A stretch of 64,000 bases of DNA from Laguncularia racemosa (taxonomy: Eukaryota; Streptophyta; Magnoliopsida; Myrtales; Combretaceae). Shown one piece after another: positions 53,636 through 64,000 of the stretch. Both the position numbers and the translations under genes were made by a program. Numbering within the stretch: position 1 is the first letter of the stretch; each line of letters begins with the position of its first letter. The DNA lies in the NCBI GenBank assembly GCA_037954665.1, contig JBBMOL010000046.1:248001-312000 (forward strand), given 5' to 3'. The notes under the pieces are model-generated. The model worked only from the letters and a program-made list of their open reading frames with translations, was not told where the DNA came from and searched no databases.

Positions 53636-54555
53636 CTGATTCCCTTGTCTCATCGCCATTTCATTTGTGGGAAACCCTTTACCATAGCAGACGATTGGCT
53701 AGCTCTTGATACACACGGGAAGGGGCTGAGGTTTCTATAGCTCATGATTTAGTGCTGACACAGTATGCTTCAGTGCGAATTGTTTACATTTCTCTTGCTC
53801 TATTCTGCCCTGCGAATTTACGTCTTTATGGGATGAGAGAATGTAGCAGGTATTGATCATGTATCTCCAATTTGATGATCACTATGTTTTTTTAATTTCT
53901 AGAGATCGAAATGTGTATTTCAGAATTACATGTACAGCTGAAAACTCTTCTATTTGAAATCTACATTTCAGGGTTTAGTTCTTACTTTTATGTTCAGTAA
54001 TCAACATGTATTTGATTGTGAATATAATTTATGAGATTGGCGGTTGGAATCAAAACTCCATTCACTCTTTTCTATATGAAGGGAAAGGATTAATGAGTAG
54101 GAAAAGGACGGAGGTTGGGAGTGCGAGAGCAAGTACAGCTGTCGTCAGTAATATGCTAAGTTGATGTTGAAGCTATCATTTGCATCGAAAAATTATGATG
54201 TTCAGATTGCAATGCCAAGTTGAAAATTGATGAATTTTTACATGGTTAATATCTACGATTGCAATAGACGAGTGAGGGATTGTTTGGTTCTGAGATAGAG
54301 TTAGGTTTTTGAGCTTCATGTATTTGGTTCGTTGGAGTGGTTGACCAATTGGGTTATTGATGTTTTTAAATTTTGTTAAGACTTTTTTAGGTAATAGAAA
54401 TGGATTAAAACCACGCCCTACTACAAACCTAGTTTGTAGGACAAACAAAAAAGACTGACCAGGTTTTGAGAGGCCAATCCCTACAGAGCCTGCCTAGATT
54501 ATTATTCAAAAGCCACAGAGAGTATTTCCAGATACATAACTAAAAGATTTGTTGG
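53636..54555 (+). other. 3' UTR and downstream flank of the RanBPM-like gene
   Basis: AT-rich sequence after the stop. A weak polyadenylation-like AATATA lies near 54021, but no strong AATAAA signal was identified, so the transcript end is not placed. No other gene was seen. Confidence 0.4.
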
Positions 54556-54559
54556 TACT

Positions 54560-54970
54560 TTACTTGGCTAACGTATTTACAATGGAATTGTTTTCCCTGA
54601 AGGTTTAACTTTAAGGTGAATCTTCATACTTCCTCGGTGCTTTCCTACAAGAGACCATAACATCATGTAAAAAATATGTATTAGTTCTAGTATCTTGTAA
54701 AATATCTACTACATTATTGCAATCAGTTATGGTAGATATTCTTTAATGAACTGAGAACATGCTTTTTGCAATCCAGTAGCCACGCTTCATAATTCAGCTT
54801 CTAAAGGTCAGCTTCTAAAGGTGTAGTTAAAGCAATACTTTCAACATAAATAGACAGCAAACAACCAGATTAATTCGAAAGGACACCTCCAATTCCTGCT
54901 TTACCAGTATTTAAGTTTACTAATGCATCACATGGTAATGACATCCAGCCATGGCGCCACTCTATACATG
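54560..54970 (-). pseudogene. RNase H-like (RVT_3) non-LTR remnant
   Basis: On the minus strand, from about 54935 downward, the frame reads NTGKAGIGGVLSN, then SIYVESIALTTPLEADL, then AELWSVATGLQKACSQ, the opening of the plant RVT_3 RNase H domain. Later residues are degraded. A small tandem duplication (CAGCTTCTAAAGGT at 54796 and 54810) lies in the centre. Probably a LINE fragment. Confidence 0.65.
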
Positions 54971-54999
54971 GATAAATTGGGTTTGCCGTTGGGCTATTT

Positions 55000-56510
55000 T
55001 TAGGCTTTAGGGTAGTCTAAATTTTTATTTTTTATTTTTTGTGATTTAATACTTACTTCTTAAATTTGGTTTCAATTTAGTTATTTGCATTTTGATGCCT
55101 ATACTTTGATGCTTGCACATTAGTTTTGTTGAACTTTAGTGCTCAATGCCATATTAATTTGCAAAAGATTTATTTTTCAATTTTTCTTATTAATAAATTA
55201 TTTCTAAAATTAAGAAAAAAAATATTTTTTGTGCCAATAACTTCCACTATACATAAATTTTCAATACAATAACAAATTTTATATCACCAAAAAGCTCATA
55301 AGACATATTTGTATTTGAAAATAAAATCTAGTTACATCATTTAACTATTCAAACCAAGTAAAATTTAACCGTCCTCTACTCTTGAAATGCAAACTTTTTA
55401 ACTCCTCAAATAATAGGCTTTCACTTACTATAAATGCTATGCCTCTCATATTATTCTCTTATTCATTTTTCAAACTTAATGATTTCTTAACTTATAAACT
55501 TGATATTGTACAATTGTAAGCTTATGGCTGTTGTAAAGTTTGTCTTACAAGTTATTTAAGAATTATTAGTTTGACTTAAAATCATAAAATTCTTAGGCAA
55601 ACCTACATGACTCTTTTATTTTTGTATTTAAAAATTAATATGATTTTATGATTATAATTATTATAAAATTTGATGAATTTACAATCATTATAATTTTATA
55701 ATTTGTGATTCATGAAAAACTATAAAATTTAGAATACATTTGACACTTATATGGACTTTTTATGAAAAATAAAAAGAGAAGAAAATATAGAGGAATTACA
55801 AAAAAAAATTCTATCAATTTTCTCTTTTTTTTCCCCCCCTAATAACAATTTAGAATTTATAAAATATAAAAATAATACAAAGCATTTGGACCATATACCT
55901 AAAAATGGATTATTTTTAGTAGTGTAATTTTAAGTAACAACAATATTTAGGTAACTTGTAATCAATCTTTTGAACGATTATATAGTTGCAATTATGCAAT
56001 ATTCGATTAGCAAGTTATGAGATTGCAAAGTTATAAAGTCAATATCTAGATACTACTAAAAATACAACAAAATATTATAATTTATAGGGGTGTCTTATTA
56101 GAAAAGTCTAAAGTTTACGTTATAAGGTCAAGCGTCACATGATTTTACAAGTTATAACCATTTTTAAATTATACTTGGTCTATATAGTATTAGAAATTTT
56201 CAAATAAAAATAGATGTTAAGAGCTCTCAAACAATATGAGGTTTGCTAAAATTAGGCATCATAGACAAAAATTATGAGATATCAAAATGCATCAAAACTA
56301 AAGTATAGACACTAAAATGCATCAAAACTAAAGTATATATATACTAAATCATAAAGTATAGACATCAAAATGCAAAAATTTATGATGGCTATTAACTTTA
56401 CCATTAATGGAGACACTAAATCAAAACTAAAATTGAGAAATAAACACTAAATTGCAAAAAATAAAAGTTTAAAAACTAAATTGTCAAAAATTGAAAGTTC
56501 AAGCACTTTT
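55000..56510. mobile_element. Large inverted-repeat element of about 1.5 kb
   Basis: The left arm (about 55010-55115) and the right arm (about 56341-56490) are imperfect inverted repeats with shared blocks such as TTTTATTTTTTG, TTGCATTTTGATG and CTATACTTT. The interior is very AT-rich with no coding region. A target duplication was not identified. It lies beside the LTR of the antisense gypsy remnant, perhaps inside it. Confidence 0.6.
56283..56382 (+). repeat. Short tandem repeats, about 30-bp unit
   Basis: AAAATGCATCAAAACTAAAG occurs twice (near 56284 and 56313) and is followed by related units with TAAAGTATAGACA. Confidence 0.75.
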
Positions 56511-56519
56511 TGCACCTTT

Positions 56520-58100
56520 ACCTTTGTTATTTTCTAATCTGAATCTTACCAACTTACCCTTAAGTAATTAAGTTTCTTAAGGTCATTTTAGTCAATTGGA
56601 TATAGAAATTAATTATGGCAAGTAAGAAATAATTACTTTTTTTTAATACCCCAAATAAATATTTTAATTAATTAGTTGCTAACTTATCCTTGATCCTAAA
56701 TTACACATGCAGGGTTAAACTAGTAAAAATTCCAAAATTGACTTTATTTAATTCTTTTAAATTTAATCAATAGCTTTGCTGACTTTGGGATATTTCAGTC
56801 TCCCTCGCTTGAAATAAATTTCATCTTCAAAATTTTCCTTGAGTACTAAAAAGCTCTAACTACCTGCATCATCTCTCATATCTTTCAAATCCCTACCATC
56901 AATGATAAGTCTCCAATTTTTTCTAAGGATGTTTCAATCTTTCCCTATTAAGAAGTATATCCTCTAACTTTCCTAAAGATCAATGGAGCTCTTAATACTC
57001 ACATCTTATACTAACTCCCAATTTCAATATTATTCATAAATCATCAATTACATTAAGTTTTCTTTTTTATCATGCTTTTTGCTACTCTACTTTGATTATA
57101 TCCTTACCTTAGAGTTTAGAGGATCTTACATGTATTTAATACCCCTAATCCTGTTGTTATTTGTACCTCTTACATCTTCTAAATTCATTAGTTCAAATCA
57201 ATTTTAAAATCTTCAATGAATTTAGATTTAGTCTAATCTCCAATATCTTTCATCTATACCCTATTGTATATTTCCTTATTGTTTTTAATTATTATTATTA
57301 TTTTTTACCTAGTATGATAACTTTGTTGGTCCTTATAGATTTTCCAAAGCTTTGTCATATGTTAAGCTTAGCCCATCATATCATACTCCTTTATCTTTAA
57401 TTGACGTACCTATCATCTTTAAATCTCCTCAATTTCTCCATAATCATGACTATTATCTTCTAAAATAATTGTATTTAATTCTATCCAACTTTTATTGGAA
57501 AATTTCCTTAAAGTTGTCTTAAATTTCTCCTTGGATCATGATGATAAAGAAATACAATTTTCGTTACAATCCATCTCTCGAATCATGATTCATAAGTATC
57601 TTCAAGTGACTTCTAATATGCTACTCCTTAAATTTTAAGATCATAATCCTTTATTAATTCAAATCAACATCTTTACTTCATATTAAGTTATTTCTACATA
57701 AATTTGCACTTCAAGTTCTTGTGATTAGTACACATCTTACATTCTCTTCATACAAGAAATGCCTTAACAACTTTAATGTCAATGTTGTGTTTGTTAGCTC
57801 AAGATCATTCACTAAGTGGTTCCTTTTGTATGACTTCAATTGTCTTGTGGCATATGGTATCATCCTACCTTATTGCATTAAAACATAATCAAGTCCATGA
57901 ATTGAAGCATTGTTGTACAATACAAACCACTTTCCACATTTACGCAATGCTAAAATTGGTGCAGATATGGATCTCTTCTTTAATCCTTAGAAACTCCTTT
58001 CACATTCAAACTTCAAATTCTTTGAATTAATCGAATTATAGCCTAGCTTACTTTGAAAATTATATCTCCTCAAACCACTAATTATAACTAGATTTCCCCA
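56520..58100 (-). mobile_element. Antisense Ty3/gypsy remnant (chromovirus, Tekay-like)
   Basis: On the minus strand, from about 58010, a decayed frame reads LKKRSISAPILALP, then GLDYVLMQ, IPYATRQLKSYKRNH, NDLELTNTTLTLKLLRHFLY, the RT/RNase H region of gypsy elements. Near 56850, ENFEDEIYFKRGR and a purine tract mark the end of pol. TGAAATATCCCAAAGTC at 56803 and below would be the start of the 3' LTR. Integrase could not be read between them. The rest of the element is not resolved. Confidence 0.7.
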
Positions 58101-59295
58101 TGCCATTCTTGATTTCTTGGTTATTAACCTAATCAATCTAAATCTTTCATTTTCTATTTGTATTCATTCAAATGTTTCTTTATTATTATTATTATTATTA
58201 TTTTTAGAATTTATCAATTCTGTCAACTTTCAAATTTCTTGTAATTCCCTAAAGACAAACCTTTCACCCCAAGTATATTATATTCCTTTTGTTCTTCTTA
58301 TACAATATCGTTTTGAAATTTTCTAGGTTATTTATAATTGTAACTTTATCTCCTAAAAATACTTATAATTAACCTTATCCAATTTACTTCTAGAAAGTTT
58401 CAGCCTACATATCTATTTTACCAAATATCTCTACTTGACCCCATGATTCTCACCTTCCTTTTAAACTCCAAAACTAACTTAGATTTCTATTGTGTCACTT
58501 AAATTTAGAACATTTCGCAATTCCTGCTTGCTATAAACTATCATTACAAGATGTTACCAACAATAGCATTGCAAAAGTAAACAACAATTATCATACACAA
58601 TTTCAAGAAAATTCCAAATCATGACAATTGTTCAGAAATTAAACATATGTTTCTCATTTTAGAAGTTGATTGACATGATATGATATATTATTCCTATGAT
58701 TTGAACTTTTGCTATTAGTTTACATAATTGTTTTTGTTCTTAGTTGTAATTGTAATCATTTGCTATTTGGATTTAGTTAACTTATTGTTCTATTTGTTTA
58801 TAAATTTCCTCTTGGTTACTATTATTGACATGCACCAAGAATCTATGTTTGTTCATCTTAGTATTTGTTGTTAGTCTATTTGGCCTTGGGTTTTAAAGTC
58901 TAGCTTAGTTAGCTTCTCAGTTGCTAAATTAAGATACTTATGGGTAGTTGAGATAAATATAGAAGGTGCATCTAAATATCAAAATACACTTCACAATATC
59001 TTTATTAGATTAGTGTAGATATCTTTTAAGAAAGATTCACTTGCCATAACTATCTCACAACACTTCTACTACAAATAGATGATCACTCTACCCAAGTAAA
59101 GGATGGATACTCTTGACACACTTTCACTCTCTTGTTATTATTATAGTGTGCTATTGGCTTGAGTATCAAAGTGCAAACACTAGAGACAACTTTAGCATTG
59201 TAGCTCATATTTGCTCATCTTACAGGCTTAATCTCTTTTATACGGAATTTAGATCTAGCCTAAGACCATTTACGATAAGAACAATAATAAATAAT
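58101..59295. other. AT-rich sequence, including the probable LTR of the sense gypsy element
   Basis: No coding region was seen. An ATT microsatellite lies at 58182-58204. The part just before 59296 should be the 3' end of an LTR, because a primer-binding site follows. The LTR start could not be placed, since the second LTR lies outside the window. Confidence 0.4.
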
Positions 59296-60279
59296 TGGCG
59301 CCCACCATTTATGGCCTATGAAAACACCATAGATAGCATAAGAAACACTAGCTATTGGCAACACTAACCCATTGGTGGACTCCTCCATTTGCCTACCAAC
59401 ATTGCTAGCACCGCTAGTGCAACAAAGTACCCAATAAGTGAGTCACAACTGGGTTCCATGTTTTAAGTGGGAGATGGCTAAGCTACTGGTTGAGAATTGA
59501 CAATTGAGGGCCTAGGTGAATGAAATTCAGGAGCATTCCTAGTGCTATTCTTTGTCACACAATGAACACTAGAATGATAGCATTTCTCATCAATAAGGGA
59601 ACGTGCCACAGTAGTAAGATTGAGCTCCAACCTCAAGGAGTGAGGCGAACATGCACAAGAATTATCATTTGGAGGCCCATCGACTTGTTCTTTAGTTGAT
59701 CTGACCATTGATGAGATCAACAACATGATCAAGTGCTTTAATGAGATCAAGGAAACAAAAAAGAGCGATCTATAGGATATCTTCACCATAAAAAACTCTC
59801 ATATCATTAAGGAGATCTAAGATGAGTGGCTCCCTAATCATATCTACATCCCTTAATTGAAATTCTATGATAGGATCGCCGACCCACTGGAGCATTTGAG
59901 CTACTACATTGCTTAGGTGAATCTCTTGGTGTCTTTAACACTATAGCATGAAAGGATTTTCCTAGTACAAAAGCCTCAAGACAAACTCTATATTAAACTT
60001 TAAGGAGCTCAGCATGCGATTCTATCAACATTTTTTTACTAGTAAAATGCTAGAAAAGGACTCATCGACCTTCAGCTTAATTCACCAAATGTAGGATAAG
60101 ATGCTTTGCAATTATATTTCTAGGTTCAATAGGGCTATGCTCAAAATCTTTACTGCAAATATGAGTGTCTCTAAACACTAGTGTCAATGGGGTTAAAGAC
60201 CAATCTCAGTTCTTTCACTCCTTCACATTGAATAAGTTAAAGAATTTCAAGGACTTTCAAGAGAGGGTAGGAACTTACA

Positions 60280-60585
60280 TTGCTCAAGAGGATACAATCC
60301 TTACTAAAAAATAGGCTAAGACTCCTCGAAAAAGAAGAAGGGGGGGTGGGGGTAAGGATTGATACTCAACTAAGGATAGGTTTGACCCCAAGGTTGATAA
60401 CAATGGGTGCTCGAAATGTTGATAGCAACATGTCCTTTAAAAAGTGTATTATCCCTTTCTATGTTAATATCACACCCTACTTAAGAAGAAACTTTGACAA
60501 GTATTGTGAGTACCATAGCACCAAGGGCCGTACCATAAAGAATTGTACTCAATTGAAAAATTCCTTAAAAGACTTAATTAGGTGA
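60280..60585 (+). pseudogene. Gypsy gag C-terminal remnant
   Basis: The frame ends with YCEYHSTKGRTIKNCTQLKN, matching the conserved C-x2-H...C segment of gypsy Gag (CEYHRDHGH...C type). Upstream Gag is broken. Confidence 0.75.
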
Positions 60586-61439
60586 GGTTGCCTTTGGGAG
60601 TACATCACTAATGTTAAGTGACCTTCAAAAAGACGTTGCTAAGATGACGACGACTAGGAGTAATCACCTAATGTAAGACCCACCCACGACATTATCAATA
60701 TAATCATGGGTAGCCTTGTAGTAGGAGGGTGATCTAGCTCTTAGAGCAAGGCCTACACCCTCTCTAGGAATTATTAGAATGTCCTCAACACATAGAGCAA
60801 GAAAGCACGGGTGAATACTACCATCTCATTCTCCAATGAGGACATTGAGGGCATTATGACTCACAACAATGCCTTGGTAATTTGAGCATCAATAGTTGAC
60901 TTGAGGTCTGCAAGATATTGATTGACAATGGCATCTTTGTGGACATCATATGGAACATGCTTTCAATTAAATGAAGGACAAGGTTGAGGCAAAGTTTAAA
61001 GCCCTACGACCATGAGCTCCATGGCTTTAATAATCAACCTGTTAAGCTTGAGAAAATTATTAATCTCCCTATAAAGCTTAAGGACGGCATCCACATTGAT
61101 TAAGTGCTAGTGGACTTTCTAGTTATCAACACATGGTCACCTTATAATGTCATCTTAGGTTGACCTCCCTAAAAATGTCATGGGAATATACAAAGGAGAT
61201 CAAAAGTTATCTTGGAATTGCTATCTCTAAGCATTATCACAATGGGAAGTCCTCATGATTGAGATGGGACCTAAGGAGAAGCTGGGAATCAAGGGTAACT
61301 AGCGGAGGAGATTGAAGAAATGCAAATCAGAAGCTTCCTCAAATAGACTATAAGAATTATTACATTGATCTTAGTGAAGCTATGATAATAGTCGATCAAC
61401 TTCCTTAGGTCCAACATTGATGTCTTTGCATAGTCCACC

Positions 61440-64000
61440 TTTGACATGCTAGGTATCCTACTTGAAGTAATGACATACTACCTCAACATGAATCTAACTA
61501 CTAAGGTTGTCAAGCAAGAAAAGAAGCACTTTGACCTTGAGCGATAGGCTACCATTGAAAAGGAGGTGTAGAAGCTTCTTAAGGCGGACTTCATTAGGGA
61601 AGAGCCTTATCTTACTTGGCTAGTAAAGTGTATGCTAGTCAAGAAGTCTAATGGAAGTGATTCATGTGTAATGACTACACTGACCCCCAATAAAGCTTGC
61701 TTAAGGGATTGCTTTCCCTTCCCTAGGATCGACCAACTGGTGAATTCAACCTTGGGTCATGCTTTGCTAAGTTTCATTGATGTCTTTTCAAACTGCAACT
61801 AGATTTGCATGCATGAATCCAACAAGGGCCTCACTTTCTTTATCACTAACTTTAGAACCTATTGTTATAAGGTCATGCCCTTTAGCCTTAAAAATGTAGG
61901 GGCAACCTACTAAAGGCTAGTGACACAAATGTTCATGCCATAGATCGAGTGGAACATCAAGGTCTATGTTGATAACATGATTATGAACAACATGGAGCTC
62001 GAATGACACCTTACAAACTTAAAGGAGACTTTCCAAACATTATGACAATATAACATGAAGCTAAACTCTCAAAAGTGTATGCTCAGGGCAACATTGGAGA
62101 AGTTCCTTAGGTACATGGTCATCTACCGCAACATAGAGGCCAATCCCAAGAAGATCTAGGCTATATTGGTTATGTAACCCCTAAAACCGTGAAAGAGGTC
62201 CAATGATTAACAAGGAGAATTGTAGCACTTAGCAAATTTGTGTCTAAGTCCATGAATAGGTATGCAAAAATTCTTTAAGATCTTGAAGCACCCAATGGAC
62301 AAGCAAATGTTAAGTTGTGTTCAATAAACTAAAGTGCTTCCTCACGGTAGCACCCATGTTGTCTAAGCTTATTCTCAAAGAGGAACTATACTTATACCTC
62401 TTTGTCAACAGTTGTACTCTCTCCTCAATACTTGTTTAAGCTGATAGAAGAGAAGCATTGCCTTATCTACTATGTTAACTACATCTTATAGGGCTTAGAA
62501 GTTAGGTACACTAAAGTAGAAAAGTTTACCCTTTTCGTGGTCGTTTCAATAAGGAAATTAAGTCCATATTTTGAAGCACACTAACTGGTTGTCCTCATCA
62601 ACTAACCCTTAAGGAAAATACTACAAAAGCTTAACACATCAGAATAGATGGTATACTATACCTTATAACTCAATGTATATGACATCCAGTACTAATCACG
62701 CGAGGCAATTAAGCCACAAGTCTTGGCTAATTTCATTATGGAGTCGATAATGGAAGAAAAAGCACCCATTGATGAAGAAAACATGTTGACAACTCGGACT
62801 CCCCATGTTGACAACTCATTCACTTGAGGGGGGAGTGGAGCTGGACATGTGCTCCAAGGAATACATGGTGTTAAGGTCCAATACACTTTAAAATTTGGAT
62901 TCCCACTCAATAAAAATGAGGCAAAATATGAACTCCTCATCGTTGGATTAAAAATGTCTAGGGAAATAGGAGCTAAGAAGATTAGATTTTTTCTTGATTC
63001 TTAACTCATCATCCAATAAGTAAAAGGGGAGTGCGCTATTAAAGATGGAGGGATGGCTAAGTACTTGGAGGTTATGAAGTCCTTAGGCTCTGACTTTTTG
63101 TTGTGGGACATCATGAAGATTCCTCAAGTAGAAAATACTAAAGCAAATGGCTTATCTAAACTAGCCTCCATAAGCCTCTCCAACTTGGATAAGTAAGTCT
63201 TTATGGAACTTCTACCAGAGAAGAGCATGGATAGTTCTCGATAGGAATGCCTCGTCAATATGACCTAATCCTTATGGAGGCATGTTAGATGGATGGCAAA
63301 AGCTACCTAGTACACGCTCACTGATGGGTAGCTTTATCGTAGAGCATATAACTTACCTCTCCTTAAGTGCTTACAACCTTCTGAGGTTCAACACTTGCTA
63401 CAAGAACTCTATACAAGCACTTGTGGCAATAACATTGAGAGCCATAACTTACCCATTAAAGCACTTTGATCAAGGTACTATTGGCCCAACATGAAAAAGG
63501 ATGCTAAAGTAATTGTGTAGTGTTGCCATAAGTGTTAAAATCATGCCCCAATCAATAGGTAGCCGAGTAGTGACCTTTTAACCATCACAAGTCCATGGTC
63601 CATGGCCTTTTGCCTAATGGAGGCTTGATATCCTTGGTCCCTTCCCTAAGGTATCAAGTCAACACTAGTACATTTTAGTGGTAGTGGACTACTTCACCAA
63701 GTGGGTAAAAGTAGAAGCAATGGCCAAGATCAGTAAGCATAGCGTAAGGGACTTTGTGAGTAGGTCTATACCATGCTAGTTTGGCATACCATACATAATA
63801 GTCAACAACAACAGTACTTAATTTGACAACTCGAGGTTATGAGAGTTCTACATTAGGTATGGCATCAAGGTCTACTATACCTTGATGGCCCATCCACCAT
63901 CAAAAGGACAAGTGGAAGTCATTAACAAAGTTATCTTATAGAGCTTGAAAAAGAGGGTAGATAAAGCGAAGGGGAAGTAGGCTAATGAGCTCCTCTGCAT
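61440..64000 (+). pseudogene. Gypsy pol remnant: RT, RNase H, integrase
   Basis: RT includes LLKADFIREEPYLTWLV near 61577, MPFSLKNVGATY near 61878, and a catalytic motif degenerated to YVDN near 61967. RNase H shows NEAKYELLIVGLKMSREIG near 62915, with KANGLSKLASIS near 63143. Integrase begins with YWPNMKKDAK near 63478 and continues with VVDYFTKWVKVEAMAKISKH near 63680. Many stops lie between the blocks. Confidence 0.83.

Larger units (their letters stand above)
59296..64000 (+). mobile_element. Sense Ty3/gypsy element, cut by the window end
   Basis: A primer-binding-site-like TGGCGCCCACCATTT at 59296-59310 is followed by a gag remnant (to about 60590) and pol in gypsy order: RT about 61560-62170, RNase H about 62820-63190, integrase from about 63480 to the window edge. 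Stops occur throughout. The 3' LTR is not in the window. Confidence 0.85.

Noticed and set aside
59478..59789. Minus-strand 103-codon open frame near the gypsy gag
   Set aside because: No family resemblance, and it lies inside the leader/gag region of a sense gypsy element.
1..64000. tRNA or rRNA genes
   Set aside because: No cloverleaf or rRNA core sequence was recognised by eye. The Met-tRNA-like matches are primer-binding sites of retrotransposons.

Overview
The window is nuclear DNA from a flowering plant, most likely a eudicot. The evidence is spliced plant-type coding exons, L1-type LINEs with ORF1 and endonuclease/reverse transcriptase reading frames, Ty1/copia and Ty3/gypsy elements with plant-type primer-binding sites, and a Mutator-like element carrying a plant mobile domain. 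I cannot name the species. No tRNA, rRNA or CRISPR array was recognised.

The central feature is one host gene on the + strand, reconstructed here from ten exons between 11823 and 53635. It encodes a 464-residue protein with SPRY, LisH, CTLH and CRA parts, the architecture of RanBPM/RanBP9-like subunits of the CTLH/GID ubiquitin-ligase complex. The ten exons sum to 1395 nt, keep one open frame and end in a single stop. About 1.4 kb of coding sequence is spread over about 41.8 kb, because five introns of 7.0-9.9 kb each hold a retrotransposon of roughly 5-6 kb.

Layout. 1-2514: AT-rich sequence with no gene seen. 2524-10326: a decayed Mutator-like element (MULE) with about 160-bp terminal inverted repeats and a perfect 9-bp target duplication; it carries a broken transposase on + and a broken plant-mobile-domain gene on -. 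10336-11822: 5' flank of the host gene, with a palindrome-rich inverted-repeat element and a TATA-like site. Intron 3: antisense LINE. Intron 4: sense LINE plus a 5'-truncated LINE. Intron 5: decayed sense copia plus a MITE. Intron 6: antisense copia with both LTRs, plus a PIF/Harbinger-like element. Intron 8: LINE debris and a sense LINE with a nested solo LTR of the intron-6 copia family. 53636-58700: 3' flank, an RNase H remnant, a large inverted-repeat element and an antisense gypsy remnant. 58700-64000: a sense gypsy element running off the window.

Insertion boundaries are well supported where target duplications could be read directly: the MULE (9 bp), LINE 2 (10 bp), the truncated LINE (17 bp), LINE 3 (15-16 bp), copia B (5 bp) and the solo LTR (5 bp). 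All transposon coding regions carry stops or frameshifts. The host gene looks intact. Its one splice-site oddity is an apparent GC-AG donor after a 46-nt exon.
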